A DNA stretch of 64,000 nt from Piezodorus guildinii (lineage: Eukaryota; Arthropoda; Insecta; Hemiptera; Pentatomidae), in assembly GCA_023052935.1 (NCBI GenBank), contig CM041295.1, forward strand, positions 165,745,366 through 165,809,365. The letters run 5' to 3'. Below are positions 42,851 through 53,754 of this stretch, piece by piece. The notes beneath the pieces are model-generated. The model saw only the letters and a program-made list of their open reading frames with translations, searched no databases and was not told the origin of the DNA. How positions within the stretch are numbered: the stretch's first letter is position 1; each line of letters opens with the position of its first letter. The translations under genes were made by a program, and so were the position numbers.

Positions 42851-44010
42851 TAAAGGACGGGCAGTTACTGTATCATCGGAAGAACTCTTTGAAAGGAGAG
42901 TTGGAGGACCCCAGTGAGGAGTGGAAAGTGGTTGTTCCAAGACACCTGCGGAGATCTATAATATATGATAATCATGATCTTCCTCAGTCTGGCCACTTAG
43001 GGATTGATAAGACGTTCTCGCGGGTTAGCAGACTATATTATTGGCCGGGTCTTTATTCGGATATAAGCCAATATGTGAGACAGTGTGAGTTGTGTCAAAA
43101 GGTAAAACCCAGAAATACACCACCTCGTGGATTGATGTACCCTCGCTATAACAAGCAGCCGTGGGAAATCGTTTCTGTCGACATTATGGGTCCCTATCCT
43201 AGAAGCACTAAAGGCAACGTTTATCTCCTAGTTTTCGTCGATTTATTTAGCCGATGGGTGGAATTGTGTCCCATTAGGAAAGCTACCTCTTCGGTTATAG
43301 TGTCGAAATTAAAGTCCCGAATATTATATAGGTATGGTGCACCTAGGAAATTAATTTCCGACAATGCAAAGAACTTTGTGAGTAATCTTGTTGATGAAGT
43401 AGCTAAGGAGTTCGGAATCAAGAGGGAGACTACTCCTCTTTATCACTCACAGGCAAATCCCACAGAACGGTCTAACCGTAATATAAAGCAACTTATCGTC
43501 ACGTATCTTGGGAAAAAACACCAACGCTGGGACGAGAAGTTAGGAGAGATCCAATTTGCATTGAATTCCGCAGTTCAGGACTCGACCAAGTTCAGCCCTG
43601 CTTTCTTAAATTTCGGTAGAGAGCTAAGGCCTTTACACCAAGTTCTCGAGGGAGATATTCTAGCAGCTCGCGAAGAAGAACAGACTCGTTGGGCGGCAAA
43701 AGTGGCCAAATTGCCTGAAGTTCATCATGTCGCTGAGGAAAATTCTCTTAAAGCAAGCATAAATCAGAGTAGTCGTTATAATTTGAGACGCCGGAAAGAT
43801 CGTTTCCATCCGGGAGATCAGGTTTTAAAAATGACTTTTCAGTTATCTTCAGCAGCAGATAAACTCGCAGCTAAACTTAACCCCAAGTATGAAGGCCCTT
43901 ATACAGTTGTCTCAGTTACGGGTGGCGGGTCGTGTAAGTTAAGGGATCAGAATGGAAAGTTCGTAGGTTTATGGCATCCATCGAAGCTTAAGTTATTCCA
44001 AACCACCTGA
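42790..44010 (+). CDS. Gypsy element integrase
   Basis: Overlaps the RT/RNase H frame by 61 nt, shifted -1. Natural reading probably enters near 42820 with FPEFHPGWLIKDGQLLYHR. The HHCC zinc domain uses H62, H69, C99 and C102. The DDE core has VSVDIMGPYPRS (D131), KLISDNAKNF (D191) and QANPTERSNR (E226). The C-terminus carries a GPY-type module (PKYEGPYTVVSV) and ends LWHPSKLKLFQTT. All catalytic residues are present. No chromodomain is obvious and no env frame follows. Confidence 0.93.
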   Translation: MVRSEILQSPKFPEFHPGWLIKDGQLLYHRKNSLKGELEDPSEEWKVVVPRHLRRSIIYDNHDLPQSGHLGIDKTFSRVSRLYYWPGLYSDISQYVRQCELCQKVKPRNTPPRGLMYPRYNKQPWEIVSVDIMGPYPRSTKGNVYLLVFVDLFSRWVELCPIRKATSSVIVSKLKSRILYRYGAPRKLISDNAKNFVSNLVDEVAKEFGIKRETTPLYHSQANPTERSNRNIKQLIVTYLGKKHQRWDEKLGEIQFALNSAVQDSTKFSPAFLNFGRELRPLHQVLEGDILAAREEEQTRWAAKVAKLPEVHHVAEENSLKASINQSSRYNLRRRKDRFHPGDQVLKMTFQLSSAADKLAAKLNPKYEGPYTVVSVTGGGSCKLRDQNGKFVGLWHPSKLKLFQTT

Positions 44011-44021
44011 CGGACTTACCC

Positions 44022-44035
44022 GCTGGAGGGGAGTG
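44022..44035 (+). other. Polypurine tract of the gypsy element
   Basis: GCTGGAGGGGAGTG directly abuts the 3' LTR. The purine core GGAGGGGAG is the expected plus-strand primer. Confidence 0.8.
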
Positions 44036-44496
44036 TGTAACAAGTTTTAATTTTCCCGCTCGGTTTCGTCCGCCCGGTGTTTTAAACTTGAGCCTACATA
44101 TGGAAAGTACAGTGTCGCCGCCTAGGGAGTACCGTGGAGGTACCGGAATTCCGCGATCTTAGGCCATTCCGGTAGAAAGTCTCGTAACGTATCCATGTAT
44201 GGAAGTACCGAGTTAGCAGGGAGCAGTATAAGGATATTTTTATTTAATTTTCTTCCGTCATATATATATTTAAAATATACCCAGCGGTAAGCATCCTCTG
44301 TTAACTTTACTTTGAAGATTATTTGATATTATTTCCTTTTTTATTTTTAAAACTGATTATTATTTAATTAATTTTAGTTGGTGTTACGAAGAATATGTTT
44401 TGCCGTATGCTTGTATGCCACAAAGGAAATAAAGTAGAAGATCGTTAATATTTTTATTTTCTAAGAACCTGGACCTTAACCGTTAACCATGTCACA
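44036..44496 (+). repeat. 3' LTR of the gypsy element
   Basis: 461 bp, 459 of 461 positions identical to the 5' LTR, same TGTAACAAG and TGTCACA ends. Confidence 0.95.
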
Positions 44497-44500
44497 CTAT
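44497..44500. repeat. Target-site duplication of the gypsy element, right
   Basis: CTAT, matching 37830-37833. Confidence 0.92.
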
Positions 44501-46358
44501 TCAACAAGCTGTTTGGACTGCCTCCTCTCCCAAGCATTCCCAGATAAGTCATAACCAAAATCATTTACCACAACACCTCATAGACCTCATCCGCACCAAA
44601 CGCCGATCCAGAACCTTATGGCAACGCACCTGTCACCCCACAGATCGCCGCTCCTATAACTTTTATTGTAGACAATTAAAGAGGGAGCTGGCGACCTTCC
44701 GTTCCCAATCCTTTAGTTCCTTCCTTTCTTCTCTTTCGGCTTGTGACAATTCCCTGTGGAATGTCACCAAGAAAATTCTAAAATCCCACCATATTTCCCA
44801 TCCCCTCCGTCGTAGTAATGGTTCCTGGGCTGCGTCTGATGAAGACAAAGCCGAGGAACTTGCCAAATACGTTTCCCAAGTCTTCACACCTCATCCAGAA
44901 TCCAATCCAAACCACACTGCAGTAGTGGAACAGTTCCTTCAGTCTCCAATCCCGCTTTCATTACCTCCTAAAGCAGTTAATCCCTCTGAGGTCAAATATC
45001 TTCTCCGAAAACTTGCACTCCGTAAATCTCCTGGATACGATCTCCTCACTCCTCAGATTCTCAGACAGCTTCCATCTAAAGCCGTTATATTTCTTACATA
45101 TATTTACAACTCCATTCTACGCACTACTCATTTTCCTCTCTTATGGAAACATTCCACAATAATTCTCTTCCTAAAACCAGGTAAACCTCCTAACACTACG
45201 ACATCATATAAACCTATCAGCCAACTCCCAATCCTTTCAAAAATCTTTGAAAAAATCCTCCTCAAACGAATATTACCGTTATTAGAACCCCACACTATTC
45301 CTTCCCATCAGTTTGGATTCCGTTCCCAACATTCAACCGTTCAGCAAGGGCTCCGAGTCGTTGACCATATTTCCTCTGCCCTTGAGAACAAGGAGTACTG
45401 CTCGGGTGCATTTCTGGACATAACGCAAGCATTTGACCGGGTGTGGCACCCGGGATTGCTCTTTAAGCTCAAAAACCATTTACCCCTATCCTTATACCTA
45501 GTCCTCCGATCCTATCTATCAAACCGCTCCTTCCGAGTTCGTTGTGGTGCAGAATATTCCAATTATTATCCAGTCGAATCCGGTGTTCCTCAGGGCAGTG
45601 TCCTTGGTCCTATCCTCTACAATATATACACGGCTGATATTCCTCTTTGCCCTGATACCTTCCTAGCAACGTACGCTGATGACACAGCTATCCTATCCTC
45701 TCACTTAGATCCCGAAATTGCATCTACAGGCCTCCAAACACACCTTTCTCAAATTGAAGACTGGTGTAACAACTGGAGAATCAAAGTCAATCAATCCAAA
45801 TGCAGACATGTCACCTTTACCCTTCGAAGACAATCCTGCCCTCCAGTTCTCTTTAACTCCGTTCCGCTTCCTTTCTCCGACACAGTCCGGTATCTTGGCT
45901 TCCTTCTGGACAAAAGACTAACTTGGAACCCACATACTAGACTTAAACGACAAGAACTTAATCGACGATTTGGACAATTATACAGACTACTGAACAGAAA
46001 TTCTAAATTATCTATCGAGAACAAACTGCTAATATACAAGACAGTACTGAAACCTATCTGGACCTACGGACTTGAACTGTGGGGGACAGCCAAATTTTCT
46101 AACATCAAACGCATTCAATCCTTCCAATCAAAAGTCCTCCGAACAATAGTTAATGCTCCTTATTATGTATCCAACCATACCTTACACCGCGACCTAAATA
46201 TTCCATTTATTTTAGACCTTATACCATTAAAATTCTCTAAATTCCATCAGAACCTTATCCATCACCCTAATCCCCTAGCTCAATCCTTATCTAGCTCCAC
46301 ACATCCTTACCATCCTCCTAGAAGGTTGAAACGGCAGTGGCCTCGAGACCTCTTGTAA
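44501..46358 (+). pseudogene. Jockey copy 3 ORF2, reverse transcriptase part after the gypsy insertion
   Basis: Continues in frame after the gypsy element with QQAVWTASSPKHSQIS and is open for more than 600 codons to the stop at 46358. Motifs are KSPGYDLLTPQILRQL, SQLPILSKIFEKILLKRILP, HQFGFRSQHSTVQQGLRVVD, GAFLDITQAFDRVWHPGLLF, GVPQGSVLGPILYNIYTADI and the catalytic YADDTAILS. The thumb has TVRYLGFLLDKRLTWNPHTR and the end is RRLKRQWPRDLL. This half has no lesion of its own. The copy is inactivated by the frameshift at about 37351 and by the insertions. Confidence 0.92.
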
Positions 46359-46503
46359 AATGTATATTGGAGTTCTAGCATTGGCTAGATTCTCCACTCA
46401 CGTGCTGTATGCTTGTGAATTGTATATAGGTATGAGTGACTTTTGTATATATTTTTATTGATTTTGTTTTGTATTTATTTATATTGCATTATTATAATAT
46501 AAT

Positions 46504-49142
46504 ATCGGTTGCTATATTTCAAGGGCGTTGGTTTAAAATCGCGTTTATAAACATTCATTCTCCCACCGAAGACAGTGATGATGAAGTAAAATGCGAATTT
46601 TATGATAAACTAGAGTCGGTTTACGATAAGTTACCGCGAAATTACATTAAGATAATACTAGGCGACGCGAACGCAAAGGTTGGAAGGGAAGAAGTATATC
46701 GTCCTACAATCGGTAAAGAAAGTTTGCACGAATATAGTAATGATAATGGGACCCGACTAGTAAACTTTGCCATTTCGAAAAACCTAGTAATCAAAAGCAC
46801 TACATTTAAACGTAAGGATATTCATAAGTATACGTGGACATCACCGGATGGACAAACGCGGAATCAAATCGATCATGTTTTAATACAAAACAGATGGCAA
46901 AGTAGCATAATTAACGTGAGATCGTATCGAGGTGCAGAATGCGGTTCTGATCATGAATTAGTAATCGCGAAACTTCGACAAAAACTAAATACAAAAAAGA
47001 GAACACCGAACTATATTCGTCCCGAGAATTTTGATTTAGTTAAATTGAACAACCTCGAAATTAGAAAACAATTCGCGATAGAAGTAAAAAATCGGTTCGA
47101 AGCTTTGGAATCTTCAGACGAGGAACACAAAGATGTAAACAAACTATGGGAAGGGATCAGGGATAATATTAAAGAGGTCGGTAATTTATGTCTTGGAATA
47201 ATCGAAAATAAAAAGAACAAACCTTGGTTCGACAGGGATTGTCAAAATATGTGCGAAAAAAGAAAAACCGCTAAACTGAATTCCTTAAATAATCCAAGCG
47301 ATAATAATGTGGCTTACTTTCGGTTAGTAAAAAACGAAACTTCAAAACTCTTAAAAAATAAGAAAAGAGAGTATCTTAAAGGCAAAATAATAGAAATAGA
47401 AAAACACAGAAACGAAAATAACGTAAGAGAGATGTACAAAGGTATAAACAAATCGCGCAAAAGATTTGAACCTCTATTGAATGCGGTTAAAGATGCAAAT
47501 AACAATATAATTGCGGATCCTTCTGAGATATTAAATAAATTTAAACAACACTTTGACGGCATCTTAAATACGGAAAATAATAATCAATCTCCTCTCTCTG
47601 AATATCAGAGCGCTGAACCATGGATAGACGCACCGAGTAAAGAGGAAGTCGAAATGGCGATAGGAAAATTAAAACGTTATAAGGCCGCAGGAAATGATAA
47701 TATCACGAGTGAATTAATCAAGGCGTGTGGAGAAGCGGGCGTTTCCAAAATACATTTTTTAGTTAAAAAGATCTGGGAAACTGAAAAAATGCCCGAAGAA
47801 TGGAAAGAATCAATACTTATTCCGATTCACAAAAAAGGACCGAGGTCGGATTGTAACAACTATCGTGGGATCTCTCTTCTCCCAGTATGCTATAAAATAT
47901 TCTCGTCAATTCTAACTAGTCGAATAACGGAATACGCTGAGGAAATTATCGGAGATTACCAATGTGGTTTTTAGGCGGAATCGCTCGACTATTGACCAAA
48001 TATTTTCCTTACGTCAAATATTAGAGAAAAAATTGGAATACAACGGTGTAGTCCATCAACTTTATATCGATTTTAAAAAGGCGTATGATTCAATAGACCG
48101 TCAGAAGCTATATAACATCATGATTGAACAGGGAATACCTAGAAAGTTAGTAAACCTAGTAGAGATGTGTTTGTCGGAAACATTCCATAAAGTTAGAATC
48201 TGTCATAATTACTCCGAGAGATTTGAGGTGCGATCGGGTTTGAAACAGGGTGACTCCCTTTCACCTGTGTTATTTAATATAGCTTTAGAATATGTCATAG
48301 AAAAGGTGATGTGTACCGAGAAAGGCTTAAATATGGGTGACAAGATTCCGGTTTTGGGGTATGCCGATGATCTGGTACTGCTAGGTGAAGACACGGAAAC
48401 CATACAACTAAATACAAGTGTGTTAATAAAAACCGGTAAAGAAATAGGACTCGAATTCAATACCGATAAGACGAAGTATATGATCAGTAGCAGAAACGGT
48501 GTCGATCTTGGTGATATTGATGTATCAGGTCATACTTTGGAACACGTAGAGAAATTCAAGTATTTAGGTTCAATTATAACTAGAAAAAATGAAATACAGG
48601 AAGAAATAAAGTCCCGGTTAAAGGTGGGAAATGCGTGTTATTATTCAGTTGCTAAGTTACTTAGTTCGCGGCTTCTATCTAAAAACTTAAAAATTAGAAT
48701 TTATAAAACTATTATTCTTCCAACGGTTCTTTACGGATGTGAAACGTGGCCGCTTACTTTAAAGGATGAACAGCGGCTTAAGGTTTTCGAAAATAAGGTA
48801 TTGCGTAAAATATTTGGTCCAAAGAGAGATGAGGCCACTGGGGAGTTTAGAAGGTTACATAACGCGGAATTGCGGAGTTTGTACCCTGTGAATATAATTG
48901 AGTTGATAGCATCGCGGAGACTCAAATGGGCGCGTAAAGTTGTTGGGCTTAGTGAGGAACGGATTCCGAGAAAGTTGGTATTCGCTGAACCGACTGGTAG
49001 GCGTCCGAAAGGTAGGCCGAAGCGTCGATGGGAGGATTGCATTAAGGCTGATCTCGGTGGCTTGGGCTTGACCGGTGAACATTGGACGAGTCTATGCAGG
49101 CGAAGTTTGGTGGTATCGGCATCGAACCTTCGGGTTCGGTAA
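46504..49142 (+). pseudogene. RTE-like copy C ORF (endonuclease and reverse transcriptase), one frameshift
   Basis: EN is entered at FQGRWFKIAFINIHSPTEDS, then IILGDANAKVGREEVY, TWTSPDGQTRNQIDHVLIQ and ECGSDHELVIAKLR. A charged linker leads to RT: YKAAGNDNITSELIKACG, WKESILIPIHKKGPRSDCNN, YRGISLLPVCYKIF. At about 47969 an extra T (five Ts where four keep the frame) makes GDYQCGF-stop. The next frame continues with RRNRSTIDQIFSLRQIL, YIDFKKAYDSIDRQKL, GLKQGDSLSPVLFNIALEYV and GYADDLVLLGED, ending with GRRPKGRPKRRWEDCIKADL. Otherwise intact from EN to stop. Confidence 0.9.
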
Positions 49143-49145
49143 GCC

Positions 49146-49146
<1 letters not shown>
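46504..49146 (+). mobile_element. RTE-like LINE copy C, 5' truncated
   Basis: Inserted in the 3' UTR of Jockey copy 3. The Jockey UTR stops in an ATT-rich stretch at about 46503 and resumes at about 49147 with the sequence expected from copy 1. The element starts inside its EN domain and ends in a (TAT)n tract, typical of RTE tails. The target duplication is hidden in the ATT repeats. It belongs to a different RTE-like lineage from copies A and B. Confidence 0.85.
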
Positions 49147-49178
<32 letters not shown>

Positions 49179-49302
49179 AATTTATTGTTTTGTATATATC
49201 GTGTGAATGCAGTATGAATGTTGTACTTTATCCCTATTAAAAATGTCCTAAATTGGACAGATTGTAATATTGTTCAATAAAGAATTGTTTCTAGTTTACT
49301 AA

Positions 49303-51072
49303 AAAAAAATTTTTTTTGTATACCTTTATGAAAATAAATGATTTTAGTTTTGTTAAGATTTACATCTAAATGGTTTTTTTGAGCGTATGAAGCGAGGATT
49401 TCTAATTTTTTATTAGTATCTATATAAGGAGAAGAGAAAATGACCTTATCATCTGCATAGCAGGAGCTCAGTACTTCAAAGTTCGAATTTAATTGAATTC
49501 CTGTCGCGCCCTTTTCTTTGAAATATTTTTCCATATCGGATATAAACAAACAGAAGAGATATGCAGAAAGAACTTCACCTTGCAATACTCCTTCCGTGAC
49601 ATCGATTTCATCAGATAATAGCTCATCTATTTTAATTCTTAGTGTGGCCCGATCATAAAGATTTTTTATAATTTTAATAATTTTTCCGCTTAGCCCTAGT
49701 AATTGTAGTTTGTGCCATAAAAGTCTGTGATCCACACTGTCAAATGCCTTTCTATAGTCAACGAAAATAGCGAATAATTCACTTTTGGTATATTCTAATT
49801 TTAAATCAATGAGGCAATTCATTAGAAAAAGGTTATCAAAACATGACCTTCCTTTTCATAATCCGTTTTGTGATTCTGGTAAAATATTTTTCTCGGTTTC
49901 CCATACCGTCAACCGATCTAGAAGAATTTGGGTGAAAATCTTAAGGATACAATTCATTAAGGAGATAGGTCGGTAGTTCTCTGGTTGGTTTTTGTCCCCT
50001 TTTTTATAAATCATTATAACATTTGATTTTGTCCAATTATTAGGTAATTTTTCAGTTGTCAAAACTCTATTAAACAGCGATACTAGATATAATTGCCAAT
50101 TTTGAGGAAGATTTTTGAAGAACTCATTTGTTATGTTGTCTGGACCAGGGGCTCTATTAGATTTTGATTTATTTAAAGATGTAAGTAGCTTTTCAAGTGT
50201 GAATTCCCGATCTAATACTGGATCTGTTATTGTTTATATTGTGTCATGAATTACACATCTTTGGCCGTAAAAAGTTTTAAAATATTCATTCCATTTTTTA
50301 GGAGGTATCGGGTTCGAATTAAATTTTTACATCTAAACTGGTGAATAGTGCTCCAAAAATTTTTGGTTTCTTTATGATTTGCTAATAAATTAATTAGTTT
50401 AAAATTATAATCTGCTTTTTTGCTCTTATGTATTCAATTCTTTTAGTGTTATCATAACCGTTTTTTTTCAATTTTTTTAATTTTATCTTAATGTCATACT
50501 TAGCACTTTTACATTCGTCGTCATACCATGAATTGTATTTTTCCGTTTGTTTATATTTACTGGGGACTATACTATAAGTGAGTTGGAGATAGTTAGCGGT
50601 ATCATAAATTGCTGTGATCATGTTTTCGTACATTATATCAGGGTTATCAAGGTGATTACCGCCGACTTGAGGTGAATGAGCCATTGATTTCTTAAATGAT
50701 AATGCTTTTTCAGGTTGCCAGTTGATAATTTTGATACGAGGTATAGGTATGCGGGTTTTGTTTGCTTTATTTTTTCGTAGCCCCATCTTTAGTTCTACTT
50801 TTATCGGGAGGTGATCTGAGAGAGAAGGAAAATTTAGTACCTCTAAATCATGAATGTTATGTAAACAACTATAATTACACCATACCAAATCGACTACGCT
50901 TTGTCCCTTATAGTTAATACTTGTAAAATTGCCGGGATTATCAGAGGGAGCCCTACCGTTAAGCAGAAGAAAACCTTCATCTTCCATAAGTTCATTTAAT
51001 AATCTTCCTTTGCTATTATCCGTGTCATCTAAGCTAGTACGGCATCCGCCAAAGTGGGTACCGAATAAAAAA
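49303..51072 (-). pseudogene. Third LINE family, endonuclease end and RT palm
   Basis: Read right to left. EN tail: INYKGQSVVDLVWCNYSCLH and FPSLSDHLPIKVEL (about 50940-50790), then YNSWYDDECKSAKYD. After a gap with stops (50390-50070) RT reads NYRPISLMNCILKIFTQILL. It continues LFAIFVDYRKAFDSVDHRLL, VTEGVLQGEVLSAYLFCLFI and the catalytic SCYADDKVIF (about 49455). It ends with LNKTKIIYFHKGIQKK at the Jockey insertion. The frame resumes at 35286 with the RT thumb. Confidence 0.82.
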
Positions 51073-51082
51073 AACGTTAATA
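51073..51082. repeat. Target-site duplication of third LINE family, right
   Basis: AACGTTAATA, matching 33624-33633. Confidence 0.85.
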
Positions 51083-53016
51083 TGATCTCTGAATCATATG
51101 ATAAATCTTTCCTAGTAAACCTCTTGTTTTCCCTAAATGTTCATTTTGTTCCTTATTTTCAATTTGCCCATCATACGCAATTCTCCGACACCTGGCTGGA
51201 CCTTCACATAACAGATTCATCTCTAAAAATCCTTTCATCCTCCCAGCACCCGGTCCCGTTTCTTTCATCGCACGACCTTATCCATATTTCATATGACCTA
51301 CCAGTAAAATCCTTTACACCCAAAGTGATATCCTATCGTAATTTGGATCTCCTATCCTACGAATCACTTCGATCTGACCTGGAATCACTAAATTGGGATA
51401 CCATATACTCCTGTAATTCTATCGATCCTATGATTTCCTGTCTCACCTTAAATCTGAAAACTATACTAGACATACATGCGCCTATTAAAAGCCGAACCTT
51501 AAGCCGTCCCACTGCTCCTTGGCTGACTTCCGAAATAAAGGAAATGATGAGAAGAAGGGAAGCAGCCAGACGTAAATTCCGTCGCACTCGCTTTCCAGAT
51601 GATTACTCAAATTATAAGCAGCTTCGAAATGAAACCCAGGACGCAGTGCGACGTGCAAAATCCCTCTACATCCATAGTGCCCTCTCCAGTGTTCCAAATT
51701 CTCAATCCAAATGGAAAATCCTCCGCAAACTATCCCTTCCAGAATCTTATAACAGCAATTCCCTTTCTGTCCCACCAGACGAACTTAAAAATTATTTCGT
51801 ATCCTTATCACCTTCCTCATCTTCCACTACCGATATTAGACATAATACTTTTAATCCAGAAAGTTACTTCTTCTCCCATATTCCATATGACGAATTAATA
51901 ACAACTGCTCTTAAATCCCACACTAATGATTATGGACCCGATAACATACCAGTAAAACTAATTAAATCCTGTCTACCATTTCTTATTCCAGTACTCTAAC
52001 ATATATATAATTTTTCCTTTCAAAACTACATATTTCCTACTTCCTGGAAAACTGCCTTAGTTCGTCCATTAAACAAAATTCCATTCCTCACCGTCTGACT
52101 TTCGTCTTATTTCTTTACTTTCTAATCTTTTCAAATCTTTGAAACGCCTTGCACAAAACCAACTATCAAATTTCCTGGAAGAATGCGCCCTAATCAATCC
52201 TCTCCAATCCGGCTTCCGACCTGGTTATTCCACACAATCCGCTCTCCTAAAAATAATCCACGACTTCCAATCCGCCATTGAAAGCAGAAGACTGACTATC
52301 CTCATCCTTCTAGATTTCTCTAAAGCCTTTGACACAGTTGACCATAATATCCTCCTTGCCAAACTACGAAATCTCCCTTTATCCAATAGTGCTCTGCACT
52401 GGTTTCAATCCTTCCTCTTAGATCGTTCGCAGTATGTGGTAGTTCCAGGCCAACCTCCTTCCAGAACTTTACCTTTATCCTGTGGTGTTCCTCAAGGTTC
52501 ATCACTGTCTCCCACTTTATTTTCTATTTACATTAATGACCTTCCTCTCCATATTCATCACTCCCAATATCATATCTATGCTGATGATTTCCAAATTTAC
52601 CAATCCTTCGCTCCTTCGGACCTATCACTAGCAATCGAAAAGCTGCAAGACGATCTCAACCGAATTAGTTCTTGGGCAGCCGACAACAAGCTAAAACTAA
52701 AGGTAGAGAAAACAAAAGCTATCGTGATTGGATCCACTCCTATCCTTAAAAACCTTCCACCAATCCCAATACTGTTTCTCAATGATAATCCAATAAAGTT
52801 TCACCAAACCGTTAAAAACCTAGGACTCACCCTCGATCAAACCTTATCCTGGAAAAATCATATCTTCGAAATCTCTCGTCGCACATTTTCACCTTAAAAC
52901 ACCTAAATTACCTTCGTCACCTTCTTCCTTTAGAAACCAGGCTTTTGGTTAGTTCCTTAATATTCCCCCACTTTGACTACTGCTTTGCGGTGTATGGGGG
53001 TGTCTCTGGGGATCTC
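51083..53016 (+). pseudogene. CR1-like LINE ORF2, rest of endonuclease and reverse transcriptase
   Basis: Follows in frame from 33633. It reads FSDTWLDLHITDSSLKILSS, SSHDLIHISYDLP and PTAPWLTSEIKEMMRRREAA, with a stop near 51999 and frame breaks to 52139. RT then shows PLQSGFRPGYSTQSALLKII, LTILILLDFSKAFDTVDHNI, CGVPQGSSLSPTLFSIYIND and the catalytic YADDFQIYQSFA. It ends VKNLGLTLDQTLSWKNHI with a frame break near 52897. It continues to FDYCFAVYGGVSGDLKAKL at the insertion point of the next Jockey-type LINE. Confidence 0.88.
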
Positions 53017-53027
53017 AAGGCAAAACT
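53017..53027. repeat. Target-site duplication of second-subfamily Jockey, left
   Basis: AAGGCAAAACT, repeated at 59585-59595. Confidence 0.88.
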
Positions 53028-53297
53028 TTTTTTAAAAATTTATTATATTTACAACTGTATTAACGCAAAAAATACATCAAGTAAATGTGAACAGTGAGAT
53101 ATGGACATGATAGGCATGAGAAGAATCTACCCAGTGGTAGCACTTCAAAGGTTTTTCAGACAAGGAGGTCTCGAGGCCATCGTCGTTTCAGCCGCCTCGA
53201 AGGATGATCAGGAATAGAAGGAGATGAGAGATTGCGGACAAATGGGTTTGGGTGGAGTGGTAATTTGGAGTGAAAGGAAGTATATCTAATTCGGGCT

Positions 53298-53309
53298 AAG
53301 TCTGCAACT
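53298..53309. repeat. Target-site duplication of Jockey copy 4, left
   Basis: AAGTCTGCAACT, repeated at 57501-57512. Confidence 0.92.
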
Positions 53310-53754
53310 TTTTTTTTTTTTTTTTTTTATTCGTATTTATTACAATTTGTCATAATAGACAATAATAATAGTGCTACAGGATCTCATTCATACAATATTT
53401 ACAATATAAACAAAAGGAAAATCAAATTACATAAAATAAAATCAAAATAAATAAACGTATACAATAACTAAATTTATAGACAAAATAAATACAAATAAAT
53501 GAAGTTAACAAATAAATAAACAAAACATTTCACATTCATAACTATGTACAATATTTACAATCAGCTCGAGAACCCCGGACGGGGCTTGTCCCCCCACTTG
53601 TGGAAGGACAAGCAGAGTCCAAAGGATCCCAGCGCCTCCCTCTCAGCCGCATCACTGGTGAGAGCCAGCGGAAGCTAAGTAAGGGCGCCACAGCCACAAT
53701 CACACCGCACATGAGAGGAGAATCTGACCAGTGTCAGAACTCCAGAATAGATGT

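Larger units (their letters stand above)
37834..44496 (+). mobile_element. Complete young Ty3/gypsy LTR retrotransposon with BEL-like Gag
   Basis: A 6663-bp element with 461-bp LTRs differing at only two positions, CTAT target duplications, a PBS, a polypurine tract, and gag, protease, RT/RNase H and integrase in order. No env-like frame follows integrase. Protease precedes RT and integrase follows RNase H, which is the Ty3/gypsy order. Gag is of the type usually seen in BEL/Pao elements. It is inserted in Jockey copy 3 and is one of the youngest events in the window. Confidence 0.95.
35344..49302 (+). mobile_element. Jockey-type LINE, copy 3, near full length, two elements nested inside
   Basis: Blocks 35344-37833, 44501-46503 and 49147-49302 join into one plus-strand element. 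They hold the 5' UTR (to 35703), an intact ORF1, ORF2 with a single frameshift, and the 3' UTR, which resumes after the RTE-like insertion with ATAAATTTATTGTTTTGTAT and ends GACAGATTGTAATATTG plus an A-rich tail. It was inserted at an A/T run of the third LINE family. It is the best preserved copy of this Jockey family in the window. Confidence 0.88.
33634..51072 (-). mobile_element. Third LINE family (clade unassigned), split by Jockey copy 3
   Basis: Two minus-strand blocks carry complementary halves of one pol: 51072-49303 (end of EN, RT palm with YADD) and 35286-33634 (RT thumb, C-terminal Cys/His motif, 3' UTR). The outer ends carry the 10-bp duplication AACGTTAATA, and the 3' end is a (TATTC)n-like tract at 33634-33655. 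The 5' end is truncated within EN. It is inserted in the EN region of the CR1-like LINE. Confidence 0.82.

Noticed and set aside
44011..44035. Possible env gene of the gypsy element
   Set aside because: Only 25 bp separate the integrase stop from the 3' LTR, so no third coding region exists.
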